In this document: piece after piece, positions 1-11,300 of the stretch | How positions within the stretch are numbered: position 1 is the first letter of the stretch | Layout of the letters: each line of letters starts with the position of its first letter | NCBI RefSeq assembly: GCF_905475395.1 | Contig: NC_058340.1 | Location: forward strand, 75,928,181-75,992,180 | DNA: 64,000 nt | Origin: Chrysoperla carnea | Lineage: Eukaryota; Arthropoda; Insecta; Neuroptera; Chrysopidae | Direction of reading: 5' to 3' | The notes under the pieces: generated by a model | Databases searched by the model: none | What the model saw: the letters and a program-made list of their open reading frames with translations, nothing else | What the model was told of the DNA's origin: nothing | Program-made: the position numbers and the translations under genes

Positions 1-873
1 TTGATTGTATTTTTTATTCGAAGTGTGTTACATCAGTTGATGAAACTCTGAGTACTGACCAACTCAACAATAATGATTGTAATTAATAGCATATTTTATA
101 GTAAGTAAACAAAGAACCAAAAGCTCATTAAAATCATTATCAGGGTCATGACATCACCTGGTTATGTTATTGATTTTATCATGAGCCTCATTTCTATGCT
201 TTTATTGGGTAATGAAGAACGTTTGCAAAAAATAAAGTTTCGGCCACGTTTTTAAAAAAAAGATATAAGAGATGTACGCAATTGTTTAAGCATCCTTCCC
301 TGTATACGGTCTCAAGATTAAAAGCCATTTAGAGAATATAAAAAGGCATTTTAATGTTTTGCTTCAACGATTTAGTAAAAGGAAAAAATTAATGCATCTT
401 CTAAAATTTCCACAGTTCTTTATTAGGAAGGAAAACTTTATAAAAAAAAGTCGACCTCTCAGGGGCGTACCTAACTTTCTTTTTTGGCGAGTAGTTGGGT
501 CTCCCATTTTTGGGGAATAACAAAAATGTGCATATTTGTGCAAAAATTCGGAATCTTCTAACGGTTTACAAGATGGAATTAATAAACAACTGTGGAAAAT
601 TTCAAAGATGCATTAATTTTTTCTTTTTTACCAAGATATTTTATTTAATTTTGTTGTACGAATTGGAATAAGGGTATTCAAAATATTATCTGAGATAGCT
701 CCAATATCTTTAAAATTACTCGTCCAACAACCTTCTTTGAGGGCTAAATCTGCGATTGCTAGCAATTGATATGAATGGCGTATATCAGCCATCAATTATA
801 AGATAAATCTGTGTCATTTGGCGCGTATGATGTTGAATACAAATATTGTTTACGCTTTTTCTAGTAAACAAGG
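1..873. other. Left edge: no gene, repeat-derived DNA
   Basis: I see no coding exon here. A short inverted repeat lies at about 385-622. A fragment resembling the dispersed 'cggtttacaagatgg' family sits near 560-577. Confidence 0.5.
385..622. repeat. Short hairpin-forming inverted repeat
   Basis: Roughly 40-bp arms face each other: left arm with 'attaatgcatctt' near 390 and right arm with 'aagatgcattaat' near 607, both containing the 'ctgtgga/tccacag' core. The spacer is about 160 bp. It looks like a small MITE relic; no target duplication was identified. Confidence 0.5.
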
Positions 874-875
874 TA

Positions 876-2210
876 TTTATAGATTTGACATGTATATCTC
901 ACTTCCAAGGTTACCTATAAATTTTCCTGACCTACACCAACAATTTATTTTATGTACCGAGTATATATGAAATATATCAAGGTATACTAAGTTTAGTCCC
1001 AAGTTTGTAACACTTAAAAATATTGATGCTACGAGCAAAATTTTGGTATAGGTGTTCATAAAATTCATTTACGGTTGTCCGTTTGAATATCTACCCGTCT
1101 GTTTGTCTGTCTGACAACATGATAACTCAAAAACGACAAAGATATCAAGCTGGAATTTTTACAGCGTGCTTAGGACGTAAAAAGTGAGGCGGAGTTCGTA
1201 AATGAGCAACAAAGGTCAATTGGGTCCATCTTGTAAACCGTTATAGATAGAACAAAAGTTGAAAATGAAAAAAATGTTCCCTATAAAAAAATAAACAACT
1301 TTTGTTTCAAATATTTTCACTGTTTATCGGTGAGAGCACAAATTGTATGGGAATATCAGTCGCGTCTGTGTGTCATGTACGTATGCCTGGGTATCTAAGA
1401 GTGGCTATGTCTCTTTACTTTTATGACGTGAAAAAACAAACGATTGCGTAATCAAGACTGTCTATACATGGTATTTCAACAATTAATTCAGTCAATTATT
1501 TGTTTTCACGTGTTTTTCTTTTTTTAATTTGCATTAAAAAAAATCATAAATAATTATAAAATTGTTAAAATTCTTATCACGAGATTACGTAGAGGAAAAT
1601 AATTGCAAAATAAAGTAGAAAACAAACAATTGACTGAGTTAATTGTTGAAATACCATGCATAGACAGTGTTGATGGCGCAATCGTTTGGCTTTTTACGTA
1701 ACGTAAGTAAAGAATAATACATACTATAAAATTTGCGCCCTTTCGGGTAAACAGTGATGTTTACGAAAAATTGTTTTGAACAAAGTTGTTTATTTTTTTA
1801 TAAAAAAAATTTTTTACATTTAAACTTTTGTTCTATCTCTAACGGTTTACAAGTTAAGTCCTACGAACTCAAGACTCAATTGATCATTTACAAACACGAC
1901 CTCACTTTTTAGGTCCTGACCACACTATAAAAATTCCAACTTGATATCTTTTTTCGTTTTCGAGTTATCGTGTTGTCAGACAGGCGGATAGACAGACAAC
2001 CGAAAATGGATTAATTAGGTGATTATATGAACACCTATACCAAAATTTTGTTCGTAGCATCAATATTTTTAAGCGTTACATACTAGGGACTAAACTTAGT
2101 ATTCTTTGATATATTTCATTCATACATGGTACATAAAATAAATTGTTAGTGTAGGTCAGGAAAATTTATAGGTAACCTTGGAAGTGAGTGAGACAAGTCA
2201 AATCTATAAA
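876..2210. mobile_element. 1.3-kb foldback MITE with TA target duplication
   Basis: Almost the whole element is one palindrome. Arms run about 876-1509 and 1617-2210, with a spacer of about 100 bp. The ends are TTTATAGATTTGAC and its complement, flanked by TA on both sides (874-875, 2211-2212), as in Tc1/mariner-type insertions. It has no coding capacity for a transposase. Each arm holds landmarks shared with other copies in the window: a run of 'gacagacag', 'aacacctatacc', 'atcaatatttttaagcgt' and 'tctatctctaacggttt'. Half copies or fragments lie near 15.86-16.16, 17.56-17.83, 30.19-30.61, 33.35-33.72, 37.10-37.28 and 42.79-43.35 kb. Confidence 0.75.
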
Positions 2211-2437
2211 TATAGAAATGGAAGATTCAACGTACATTGGAAAATTTCCAACGTTATAATTTACAACTTTTAAAATCTGAGCTATTAAGCCTTGAAATGA
2301 GCAGGTCTCGAGCAGACGAAGCACTTAGAATATTTGACTCAAAAATCAAAAAGAAATTTTGCACATTTAAAATTTATTTGTGTCTAAAACTATAAAAAAT
2401 AACTCTTAGTGAAAAAAAAAACATATAAAATACAAAT

Positions 2438-5400
2438 TTATTCAGGTAATAAATCATCTCCTAACTCTTCATCAGCAAAATCATCCTCTGGCGGTTTGCC
2501 AGCCGATGTACGTGGACGACTTTCCATTGGACCCAATGGATCCATGTAACTAGCATCTATGGAGAAATAAAAAATTTTTATGAAATAACTTCATAAGAAC
2601 TTTTTAAATTTTTTTACCAATAGATCCTTGGGATTGAAATGAATTACTTCGTAAATCGTCAGCATTCGCACTAGATATTCGTGGTAGTTGTTTTGATGAT
2701 AAACCAGCTGACAGGCGTAAAATTTGTGGACTACGACGTCCTGCATTTTGTCCAGAACCAGATCTTGAAGATAATCCACTGCCAGAACGTCTAGACGCTA
2801 CAAAACGACGACGTCAATCTAATAGTTTATACATAAAAATAATTAAATGGGAGAGGGGTACCGCAAATGGGTCTTGTTTTGGGAATGACAGGCTCAGCGC
2901 CCAAGTGGCACCACGTTATTAAGTGCCGGGCGATCCCTCGAAGAGTTCATAGACTATCCTCGATTATAATATTGACGCCCCAAGGGCTGCGAAGCCCATA
3001 TGAGCATCTTCTCAGAATCCTGACTATCTGAGAAGATGCTAATATGTTCCCTCCTGATACCTTTCGTGTTACAGATCTGGGCACTTCTCAGCAAGGCCAT
3101 GATTTCTGATTGAAAAACCGACGATTTATAGATAAAAAATAATGATTCACTCACTAGGTCTTGAAGTACCAGGTCTTGATGTTCCCGGTCGACTACTTCC
3201 AATCCGTTCCCGTACCTCCTTACTTTTTTCAATACGTTTCAATTCAGACGAATACTCGGTAACTTGTTTCAAACCCAAATCGGTGCATATTCGTATTAAA
3301 TACCTCAAACAATCTTCATTATCAGGGAATTGCTTATGAATTTGCTCATAAATTTTCAGTGCATTATGTAAATTTCCACTTTGTCTGTAACAGCTTGCTA
3401 CCATTAGCTTCCATTTTGGATCGTTTGGTTGTAATTTAGCTGCACGTTCAAAATAGTATAAAGCTTTCTCAGCTAAATGTAAATTAATAAAATACGATCC
3501 AAGCCAATTAATGACATTAAAATCGGAGGGATAATAACGGAATGCTTCTGAATAATAATTGTAAGCGATTTGTGGTTCATGTAATTTCTCTTGAACATCA
3601 GCGAGCGCGGTAAATAGACCTGGTGCACCTGGACATGTACCCAAAGCTTCGTTATACATTTCAGCAGCGGCATCTGGGTCGTTATTCTGTTGTAAAACTT
3701 GTCCCAGTTGATATAGCACCCATGGTGTTAGTGGTACAAAACTATTGACTTGATTTAAACATTCTAAGGAATCTTCGAAGGAGCCATCTTGTTTATGAAT
3801 TAGACCTGGATAGTTACAAAAAAAGAAAAAATTAGCTTCAAAGTTTGTAGCCATTCTGATATCGAAAAATGGTAATTTTTTTTTATTCTACTTTAGAATT
3901 CGGTGCGGAATAATTCAAAAATTGGTGCAAATAATTCCAATTCTACATGTAAAAATAGCCTAAGATAGAAATTAGCTGCAACGGATACAGATTCATTTTT
4001 TTTGTGAATAATGAAGAAAAGTGATTAATTTCTACCAAAATAATGTGCGAAAAAAGTGTAAAATTTTGTGTTTAGCATTAAAACTCGTTGTATATTTTGA
4101 TTAATTACCAAGATTATAAAGGGCTTCCACAGAACTTTGATCAATTTCTGATGCAGATAAAAATAATTCTTTAGCTTTGTCACGATTATCTTTTGCCAAT
4201 TCAACACAACCCATATTTATGAGTCCATAGCCACGATAATCATCCGAATCAATTGCTATTTGTGCATATTTTTCTGCATTTATTAAATCTTTTTGCTAAA
4301 TTTATTATTTAAAGGATTAGTATTTTATTTAAGAAGATGATTCAAGCATTTATCGACAGAAATTTAAGGCTTTAATCTATCGATAAATGCAAGTAGGTCA
4401 GATTAAATAATAGACCTAAAGATAGGCGAAATATTTGACAGTCATTTCAGAACGGTTGGAAATTTGACCACCCGTTATCACAAGGGACCCTTTGTCTAAG
4501 TGTGTTTCCACTCCAGGACAGCCACTCTAATCTAACTTAACTTAGATACGACTATAAAAACAATCTCTCTTTCCAGGGGATCTGAAATTACTATCAAATA
4601 CTATGCCTGGGCGAAAGTCGTAATCGGAAAAACTTAAAGAAAATACCAAAAATAATATTTACCAAATAATAAATAAATGACAGATTAGCAGCAGCTGCAC
4701 CAGCAACTTTATTTTCTTGTTTCTCAAAACCTTTTAACGTATCAATTGCTAATTGTAAATCACGATTTTTTAAAAACATAATCGCTTTATTGATTTCCAA
4801 ATTGCCAGCTAATGGTGAATAATTTGATACACGTACGGCTTCTATACACCAATCGTAGCCAGAACTAACAGTGTCTTCAATAACAGGCGCTATTAATTTC
4901 GCTGCCGTTAAAACGGTATTTTCAGCTTCGATACGTAATTGTTTTTCGTACATTGATAAACGATCATTTTCGATAACTTTATGTAAAATATCATTTTTTA
5001 CATCATCCTAAAAAAAGCAAGGTTTTAGTCCAAGTTTCCCTAACAGTAGTCAATACGTTATAAAACACCATAAATAAGCCATGACTTTTAATCAAAACAT
5101 CCTTAGAATGTGGATATTTCGGGGCGTTCAAAAGCATAAAACGATAAAAATTCCATTTCCATAAAAAGCTTAGTGATGGAATTCTGTTTCTTAAGAATTT
5201 TTGAAGTGAAAAGTTCCTTAGTCGATTTTAGAGCGATTTTATTATAAGCGTTTTTAGTAGTTATTCCAAAGTTTTAAATTCTATCGGTAGAACTTGACTG
5301 CCAATTTTTTTAAATAATAATGGTGCAGTCCGCCACCAAATTAGCATAGAGTAACATTCATAATAAGAGTAATCACGACTAGCTAATTCTTACTGATGAT

Positions 5401-7684
5401 AACTACATGGTAGTCGAAATACGTATTTATAAAATTCAAAAACTGATCTAGGAAATTGGGGCAAAAATCGAAATTTATTTCGAAATATCCTAGAGTTCTC
5501 ATTTATTATCTTCGATAATATTTATATGCCAATTTTTTGTTTTATACATGTTTTCTAACGTGTTGGCTACTAGTAGTATAGCTTGGACTATTACTGACCA
5601 TATTAGCATTAACAAATTTATCATCTTCAATATTAAGCTGCACATCTAAAAGCAACGTAAACGCACGTTTCATCTTATCTTTATTCCCCAGTGCAAAATA
5701 ACACAAGAGCAAATGTAGACCAGCTTTAAAATCCGGTTGTTCCGTCATAATATATTCAAAATTAATGCATGCATCCTCATATTTAGCAACTTTAATCAAC
5801 AATATACCAATATTATGCATAATTTTTGTTCGTAAATATTTCTGAGTTGTTGGTACTTGATCCAACGCCATTTTAAACATTTTTATGGCCTTTTGGAAGT
5901 ATCCAAGTTTATAGTAAATAATACCCATATTAATTTTTAAACGATTCGAATTCGGGAACATACGATTTTTTGTTATTAGTTGATAAGTTTTTACAGCTTC
6001 TGTGTATAATTCATTCGATGAATATTGATTCGCTAAATTGAAAATTACCTGCAAAAGATAATGATTAAGCCTAGGTTCTCTTCGACTACAGACCAAGTCT
6101 AAATATTATCTAAATTGATTCGAATAATCACTCTTCATGTAGAATTTTGGGCTATATTTCATAAACTATGCATCCAATCATGAAATGAACCTAATTTTTG
6201 AATATTTTGAGTCAAATTTACCTTATATACCTTATATTTTTAAAATAGTTGAACTAAACTAAATCACTCTGTATACTATATGTTACATTTTCTATTTAAA
6301 AAAAGTTTTACCGAAAAAGTTAAATCCATATTATGGCTATCATTGAGACCAGCTTGTTCTTGTAAACGAATTAAATTCCGTTCTTTAGTTGACGCATCTT
6401 TAGCCAAAGTTAATGCTCTTTGTAATTCACCAGATGAGTTTGCTGTTATTGACGATACAATCAAATTCATGATATTATTCTCCATATTTCGAAGTTTAAC
6501 TTCTGGCCTTAAACAAATATCATTAAAATTAAAAGACCCGAAAGAAGGAAAAAAACAAAATATTCGAATTTCTCATTTACAAATAATATCAAGAAGTTAT
6601 TACTTACGATTCTTCTAATGGAGATTCCAAATTCGAAGAACCATCAGGTGTTCGACTCGATAACATATCAGTTGTACGTCGTCCTTGAGATGTATATCCA
6701 GCACCTTTAACAGCAGTCATAGGACGATTCATTCCGTCCCCGTAACCAGTCATAGGACGTGTGAAATCATCATTTGTAATAGAACGAATTCCAGTACCAG
6801 GACGATAGCCAGTACCAAGTCGAAAACCTGTACCTAAGCGCATACCGGTACCAAGACGTGCACTACTTCCTGGACGAAAACCTGTCCCAGGTCGATGTGG
6901 GGTGCCGGGACTACGAAATTTCGTTGATGGTCGAAAACCTGTACCAGGTTTTGCCTAAACATACAAATATTTAGAAATAATCACTTTTATTTTACAAAAG
7001 AAAATTATGAATTGGTTATTTAGCTTGCTTATTCATTTGATTCTAAATAAAACTATGGACACATTTACGACCTATTCTATTCACAAATTATTTTTTACGA
7101 CATCAAAACTATTTTTTACACAATAATTATACTTATATGTAATGTGTATTCCCTACATTGCAAAATCAATTGTATAATTTTCATAGAAAAATCATTTTGA
7201 TATCATGAAGTATCCCAACTTGAAAGTTATTTAAGAAGTATTTTTTATTGAGTCAAAAAAAAGGAAATTTTTTTTGTAATCTAAGAAGAATTCTTGGTTT
7301 TTTTATAATTTTTGGGGCCATTTTACAGTTCAGTCCGTTGAGTTTAGGATATCAAGTGTACAAATTGATGCTATTTTCATATTGCTGAGCTACGAAAACT
7401 GGCCTGGCTCCTGTGGCATCAGTCGATCATGATTTTTTTATTCGTAGAAACTTTTAACAATTATTCCACATTTATTCGTTAAGGTTCCCAAAAGCTGAAT
7501 TATGAAATGAGCTTACCCCTGCCGTTGACCAAATATCATTTGTATTGATTGAAACTTTACTTGTACTAGAAGTTAAAAACTTTCGTTGATACTCTTGACT
7601 CTCATTTAATATTTTTGACAAGTCCGTATCGGTTTGCAAATCATTGAATCTAGCATATTCATCTTCGATGTCGATTGATACCAT
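2438..7684 (-). CDS. IFT88: Intraflagellar transport protein 88 (IFT88/Polaris, fly nompB)
   Basis: Core subunit of the IFT-B complex, which carries cargo along axonemes and is needed to assemble cilia; in insects these are mainly sensory-neuron cilia. Exons (minus): 7517-7684, 6608-6954, 6312-6507, 5548-6048, 4663-5007, 4109-4295, 3155-3805, 2618-2797, 2438-2556, giving 897 aa against about 825-833 in human. Residues 57-172 carry repeated R(P/L)GTG(F/Y) units ending in RPMTAV, as in IFT88. Residues about 173-780 are tandem TPRs with family strings such as MALDQVP, AAKLIAPVIE, YDWCIE and LMVASCYRQSGN. The C terminus DPLGP...DDFADEELGDDLLPE is nearly identical to the human one. The start is the only Met before IDIEDEYARFND. 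A possible polyadenylation signal (AATAAA) lies at 2373-2378. All splice phases agree. Only the donor of exon 4 (CAT|GTATAA) rests on phase rather than homology. Confidence 0.97.
6608..6954 (-). repeat. IFT88 exon 2: R(P/L)GTG(F/Y/M) peptide repeats
   Basis: This exon encodes about eight short repeats of RPGTG or RLGTG type between residues 57 and 112, then RPMTGYG and RPMTAV. Human IFT88 has only the RPMTG/RPMTAV pair here, so the run appears expanded. The repeat is visible in the DNA as a periodic 'ccaggtacaggttt'-like unit. Confidence 0.7.
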
Positions 7685-8353
7685 ATTGAAGGAAATTCAA
7701 TTTTTTTTAAATAATATATGAATAAAAACAATGATTTTAATAATAATAAAATGCACTTTTAAACATTTAAAGAAATATCACTTTTGACATATTATATGAG
7801 CCATTTGTAAACAACTGTTTGTTTTCCTATTTTCCTTTTATATATGTTGTCCACCTATAGGGAATTATGTTAAATATGGCACGGGGACACCCCCATCGTC
7901 CAATCACCCTGTTAGTTTTTCTTAAAACTAGATGGCAGCAATAAAAATCACTACTACCATCTAATTACTGGATAAATAACTTTCAAATTACTCAAGAGAG
8001 GGCAGCACACTATCTTATATACAAAGAGTTTATATACCTTTTATATAAGGTCTTTGCTTATATATTATTACTCCAGCAAGTTTTTTCCTGCCCTAACTTT
8101 ATCTTCCATATTCCTGCATCAAATCCTATGATTTACCCCTCATTTTTAAGCTTATTATGTAACGCTTAGGAAAAAACACTTTTCTACGAAATTTGTTATT
8201 TGTTGTTTTTAGCCACGAGCAGAGGGTAGCCACAGGTTATGGGTCGAGCTTGTTTAATAAAATTGAATAAAACAAATGAAAAAAGCTACTAAATGAGTTA
8301 ATTGTTTATTTTATAGATAAAATAATTCCGTATCATAATCATAAGAAACTTTA
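7685..8353. promoter_or_regulatory. Intergenic: IFT88 upstream region and channel 3' end
   Basis: About 670 bp separate the IFT88 start from the stop of the polycystin-like gene; both are on the minus strand. The left part should hold the IFT88 promoter. I looked for an RFX X-box, expected for ciliary genes, and found no convincing one. A possible AATAAA for the upstream gene lies at 8305-8310, about 45 nt past its stop. Confidence 0.5.
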
Positions 8354-11300
8354 CTAGTACGTATCTTCATTACTTTCGTCTTCTTTACGTTCATCTTCTT
8401 TACTTTCGTCGACTATACTTGCATCTTCTTTACTTTCGCCTTCTTTTCTATCATCTTCTTTACTTATTTCTTCTTCTTCTAGCGAAGGTTCTTTAAAAAA
8501 ACGAGGCATTTAATAACTCGGGCCGGGCTAGTTTAGTATAAAAAGCCCATTTGAAAAGAATATGACTCTGTGTATGTTTATATTACCTCTGGGAACTTTC
8601 TGGAGGATACCCAATTCCTTAAATAACTTTAATATTTTGATACTTTGCAATAATTTTGCTTCCATTACCGAGACATCTCTTTCAATTTCGTACATTTTGT
8701 TCCTTATGCTAAAATTTTTTAAAGAAAATTTGTATTAGCGAAATAAGTCTACAGAATTCAGACAACATTTCCGACTCTTTAGTTTACAAAACAATAATAT
8801 TGTATTGTTCAATGGAATTACAATGAATGGTTCTCCCCGGGACACAAATTGTGCGCATGTGTATAAAAGACACATAGAGTCGAGCCTTACCCTTGCTTGA
8901 CAGGAAAAGTTGTACAAATTCGACGTAATTTGCTTTCTTTAGCCATTTCATCCATTTTCTTATGAATTTCTTTTTCAATATATGTTAAGAAATCTTGTGG
9001 TACTAAAAATTGAGAAAAAAGTCTTAATATTTTTGGAGACTTTATCGAAAACAAGTGTTTTTGGGTGATATTTCACCCATTTTGTAAATTTGTTGTTATT
9101 AAGATCTATTCTGATAAATTTTTTGTATATACTCTCGTAGGCAGCAAGTTTCAAGATCTCAAAATCGTTTCCCATATTATTTTCAATACTAACTATGTGG
9201 TTCAAATGATGTTGTTTCTAAAAATTGGATCACTTCCGTCCAATCCGTACAATGGGTCAATGGTCCCAAATTATTCAAATGAAACTTTCGCATAAATGCA
9301 TTGATTTCTGGTTTTGTAAAATTGTGTTCACTGAAAATTTAATTTAAATTATTAATTTTTTTAAAGGATATTAGTTCCATAAATAATATTTATATACCGT
9401 AAGAATGATCTAAAATCACCAAATTTAATACGACCATGACGATAAACTTGATCTGATGCATACGGTTTACGTGGTCGACAGCATGACATAAAATTTTGGA
9501 ATCCTCTTCGTAAATAATCTAATGTAGTTATTTCATTACCCAAACGTTTTTTATACTTTGGTGGGGTCATCCATAATGCAAGAAACATTGTTAAAGCTAA
9601 TTGCTAAAAATTGTTTATCTGTTAAAACGGTTTGATTTGCAAAAATTTATTTAGCTGGAACTTCAAGATTTTAATGTTTTTTGTATTTTGATTGAACACG
9701 TTCATTTTTATTTCTGCAGGTGGTCAAGATATTTAAAATAAGATCGACTACGCAATGCAAAAAATTTGTGTCGTTGTTACTTTGAGTCATAAACAAATAG
9801 CTACGGGCGTATAGCAAAAGATTTCACAAGGAGGGGATCACAAGTTGAGAGAAATTTTACATAAGTCGGTACGAATTGGATATTTCCACATTATATATCT
9901 TAAAAGGCAAAGTGCGGTTGAAAATTTGATGTTTTTAAATAGCATAAGCACAATTTTCTTTCTTCCACTTTCCTCTACTGATAAAATTTAAGGTATATTG
10001 ATGAAACTACTTATAAATATATGATTGTATGTGTGTATTGAGTATATGTATACACACTACGTCTAAGTATTATGTACTATAATATGACTTGTTACAAATA
10101 GTATGTTTTTATGAACTATATTGATCAAACTATGTAAAAATAATTATTAAATTTTACCAAGAGTATATAGTAAGCACCAATCCAAAATAATGCCATAAAT
10201 GCAGCAAAGAATTCCTCTTCAATTTCGACAAAATCATCCAATCCGATAGCCACACCACACAAAGTTACAAATGACCACCAAAAATTTCGAAATAAATAGA
10301 TCTGCAAATAAACTTAAAATTATTCAGAGCAAATATTACAATCCCCATTGTGAGCTAAGTTCAACAAAATTGATTGCGATGAATATTACAATCCCCATTG
10401 TGAGCTAAGCTCAACAAAATTAATTGCGATGATTGATCCATTCAAAAATCAGGCATTATAGGCCAAAATTTTCTGATTTGATCTCCTCTAGACAAAAACT
10501 TTCTGAATGGTATGCCCGATCCTACCAAGCTTAGCAGCAAGTCTTTGGTTTGACACTTACAGTGTTTCCAAACCAGAAGTATCCAAGATGCGCATAGCCA
10601 CTCCAAATTATTATCCATAAAGGTGCATAATGTAATAGAAGACCTAAAAACTGAAATAAAAATTGTTTTAGAACTTCTCGAAAGTTTCCAGAGATTTACT
10701 ATGACTTACGTTTACATTCTGTACATTTATATTGATTTACCTTTTGAAGAAGCGATATCACTGGATACACAAATCGAATAAAGAAAAAGAATCGAATAAA
10801 TTTGATCCAGCTTAAAAATAGTAGGAATCCCACAAGTGCATCGGACATGACATGCCAATACACTACCTTATCAATATTATCATGATAATTCTGATCATCT
10901 TTGTAATGGAACATATTCTGAACGAGATATTCAACGTAAAATACCTTCCAAATAAATAATGGATACAATGGGATCATTAACTAGAAAAAATATCAATTCT
11001 TATCAGTTATGCGAGCTTTGCAGGTACCTTTCAATGTCATTATGTCAAGTGTATTAAATTTAAATGAATTTTTGTAGTCTTTGTAAGTTTAAACTTAATT
11101 AGCTTATATTTACCACAACCAAAGTAAGCTCCAAATAATTACTCAATTTGGTAAAAAATTTCAATTTTTGATTGATAATCGCTCGTACAGCTTCAATTAT
11201 AAAATAAAACATTAATACTAAGTTTGCTATTTCAACGCCAAGCTTTATATAACCATTTATAGTTGTAAAATTATGGATTTTAGCTGGAACTATGGAATAT

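Noticed and set aside
3142-3339. Plus-strand open frame opposite IFT88
   Set aside because: It is antisense to a confident coding exon and carries no homology.
7685-8000. RFX X-box upstream of IFT88
   Set aside because: Candidate strings such as 'gttgtccacctataggg' have only one plausible half-site; not good enough to call.
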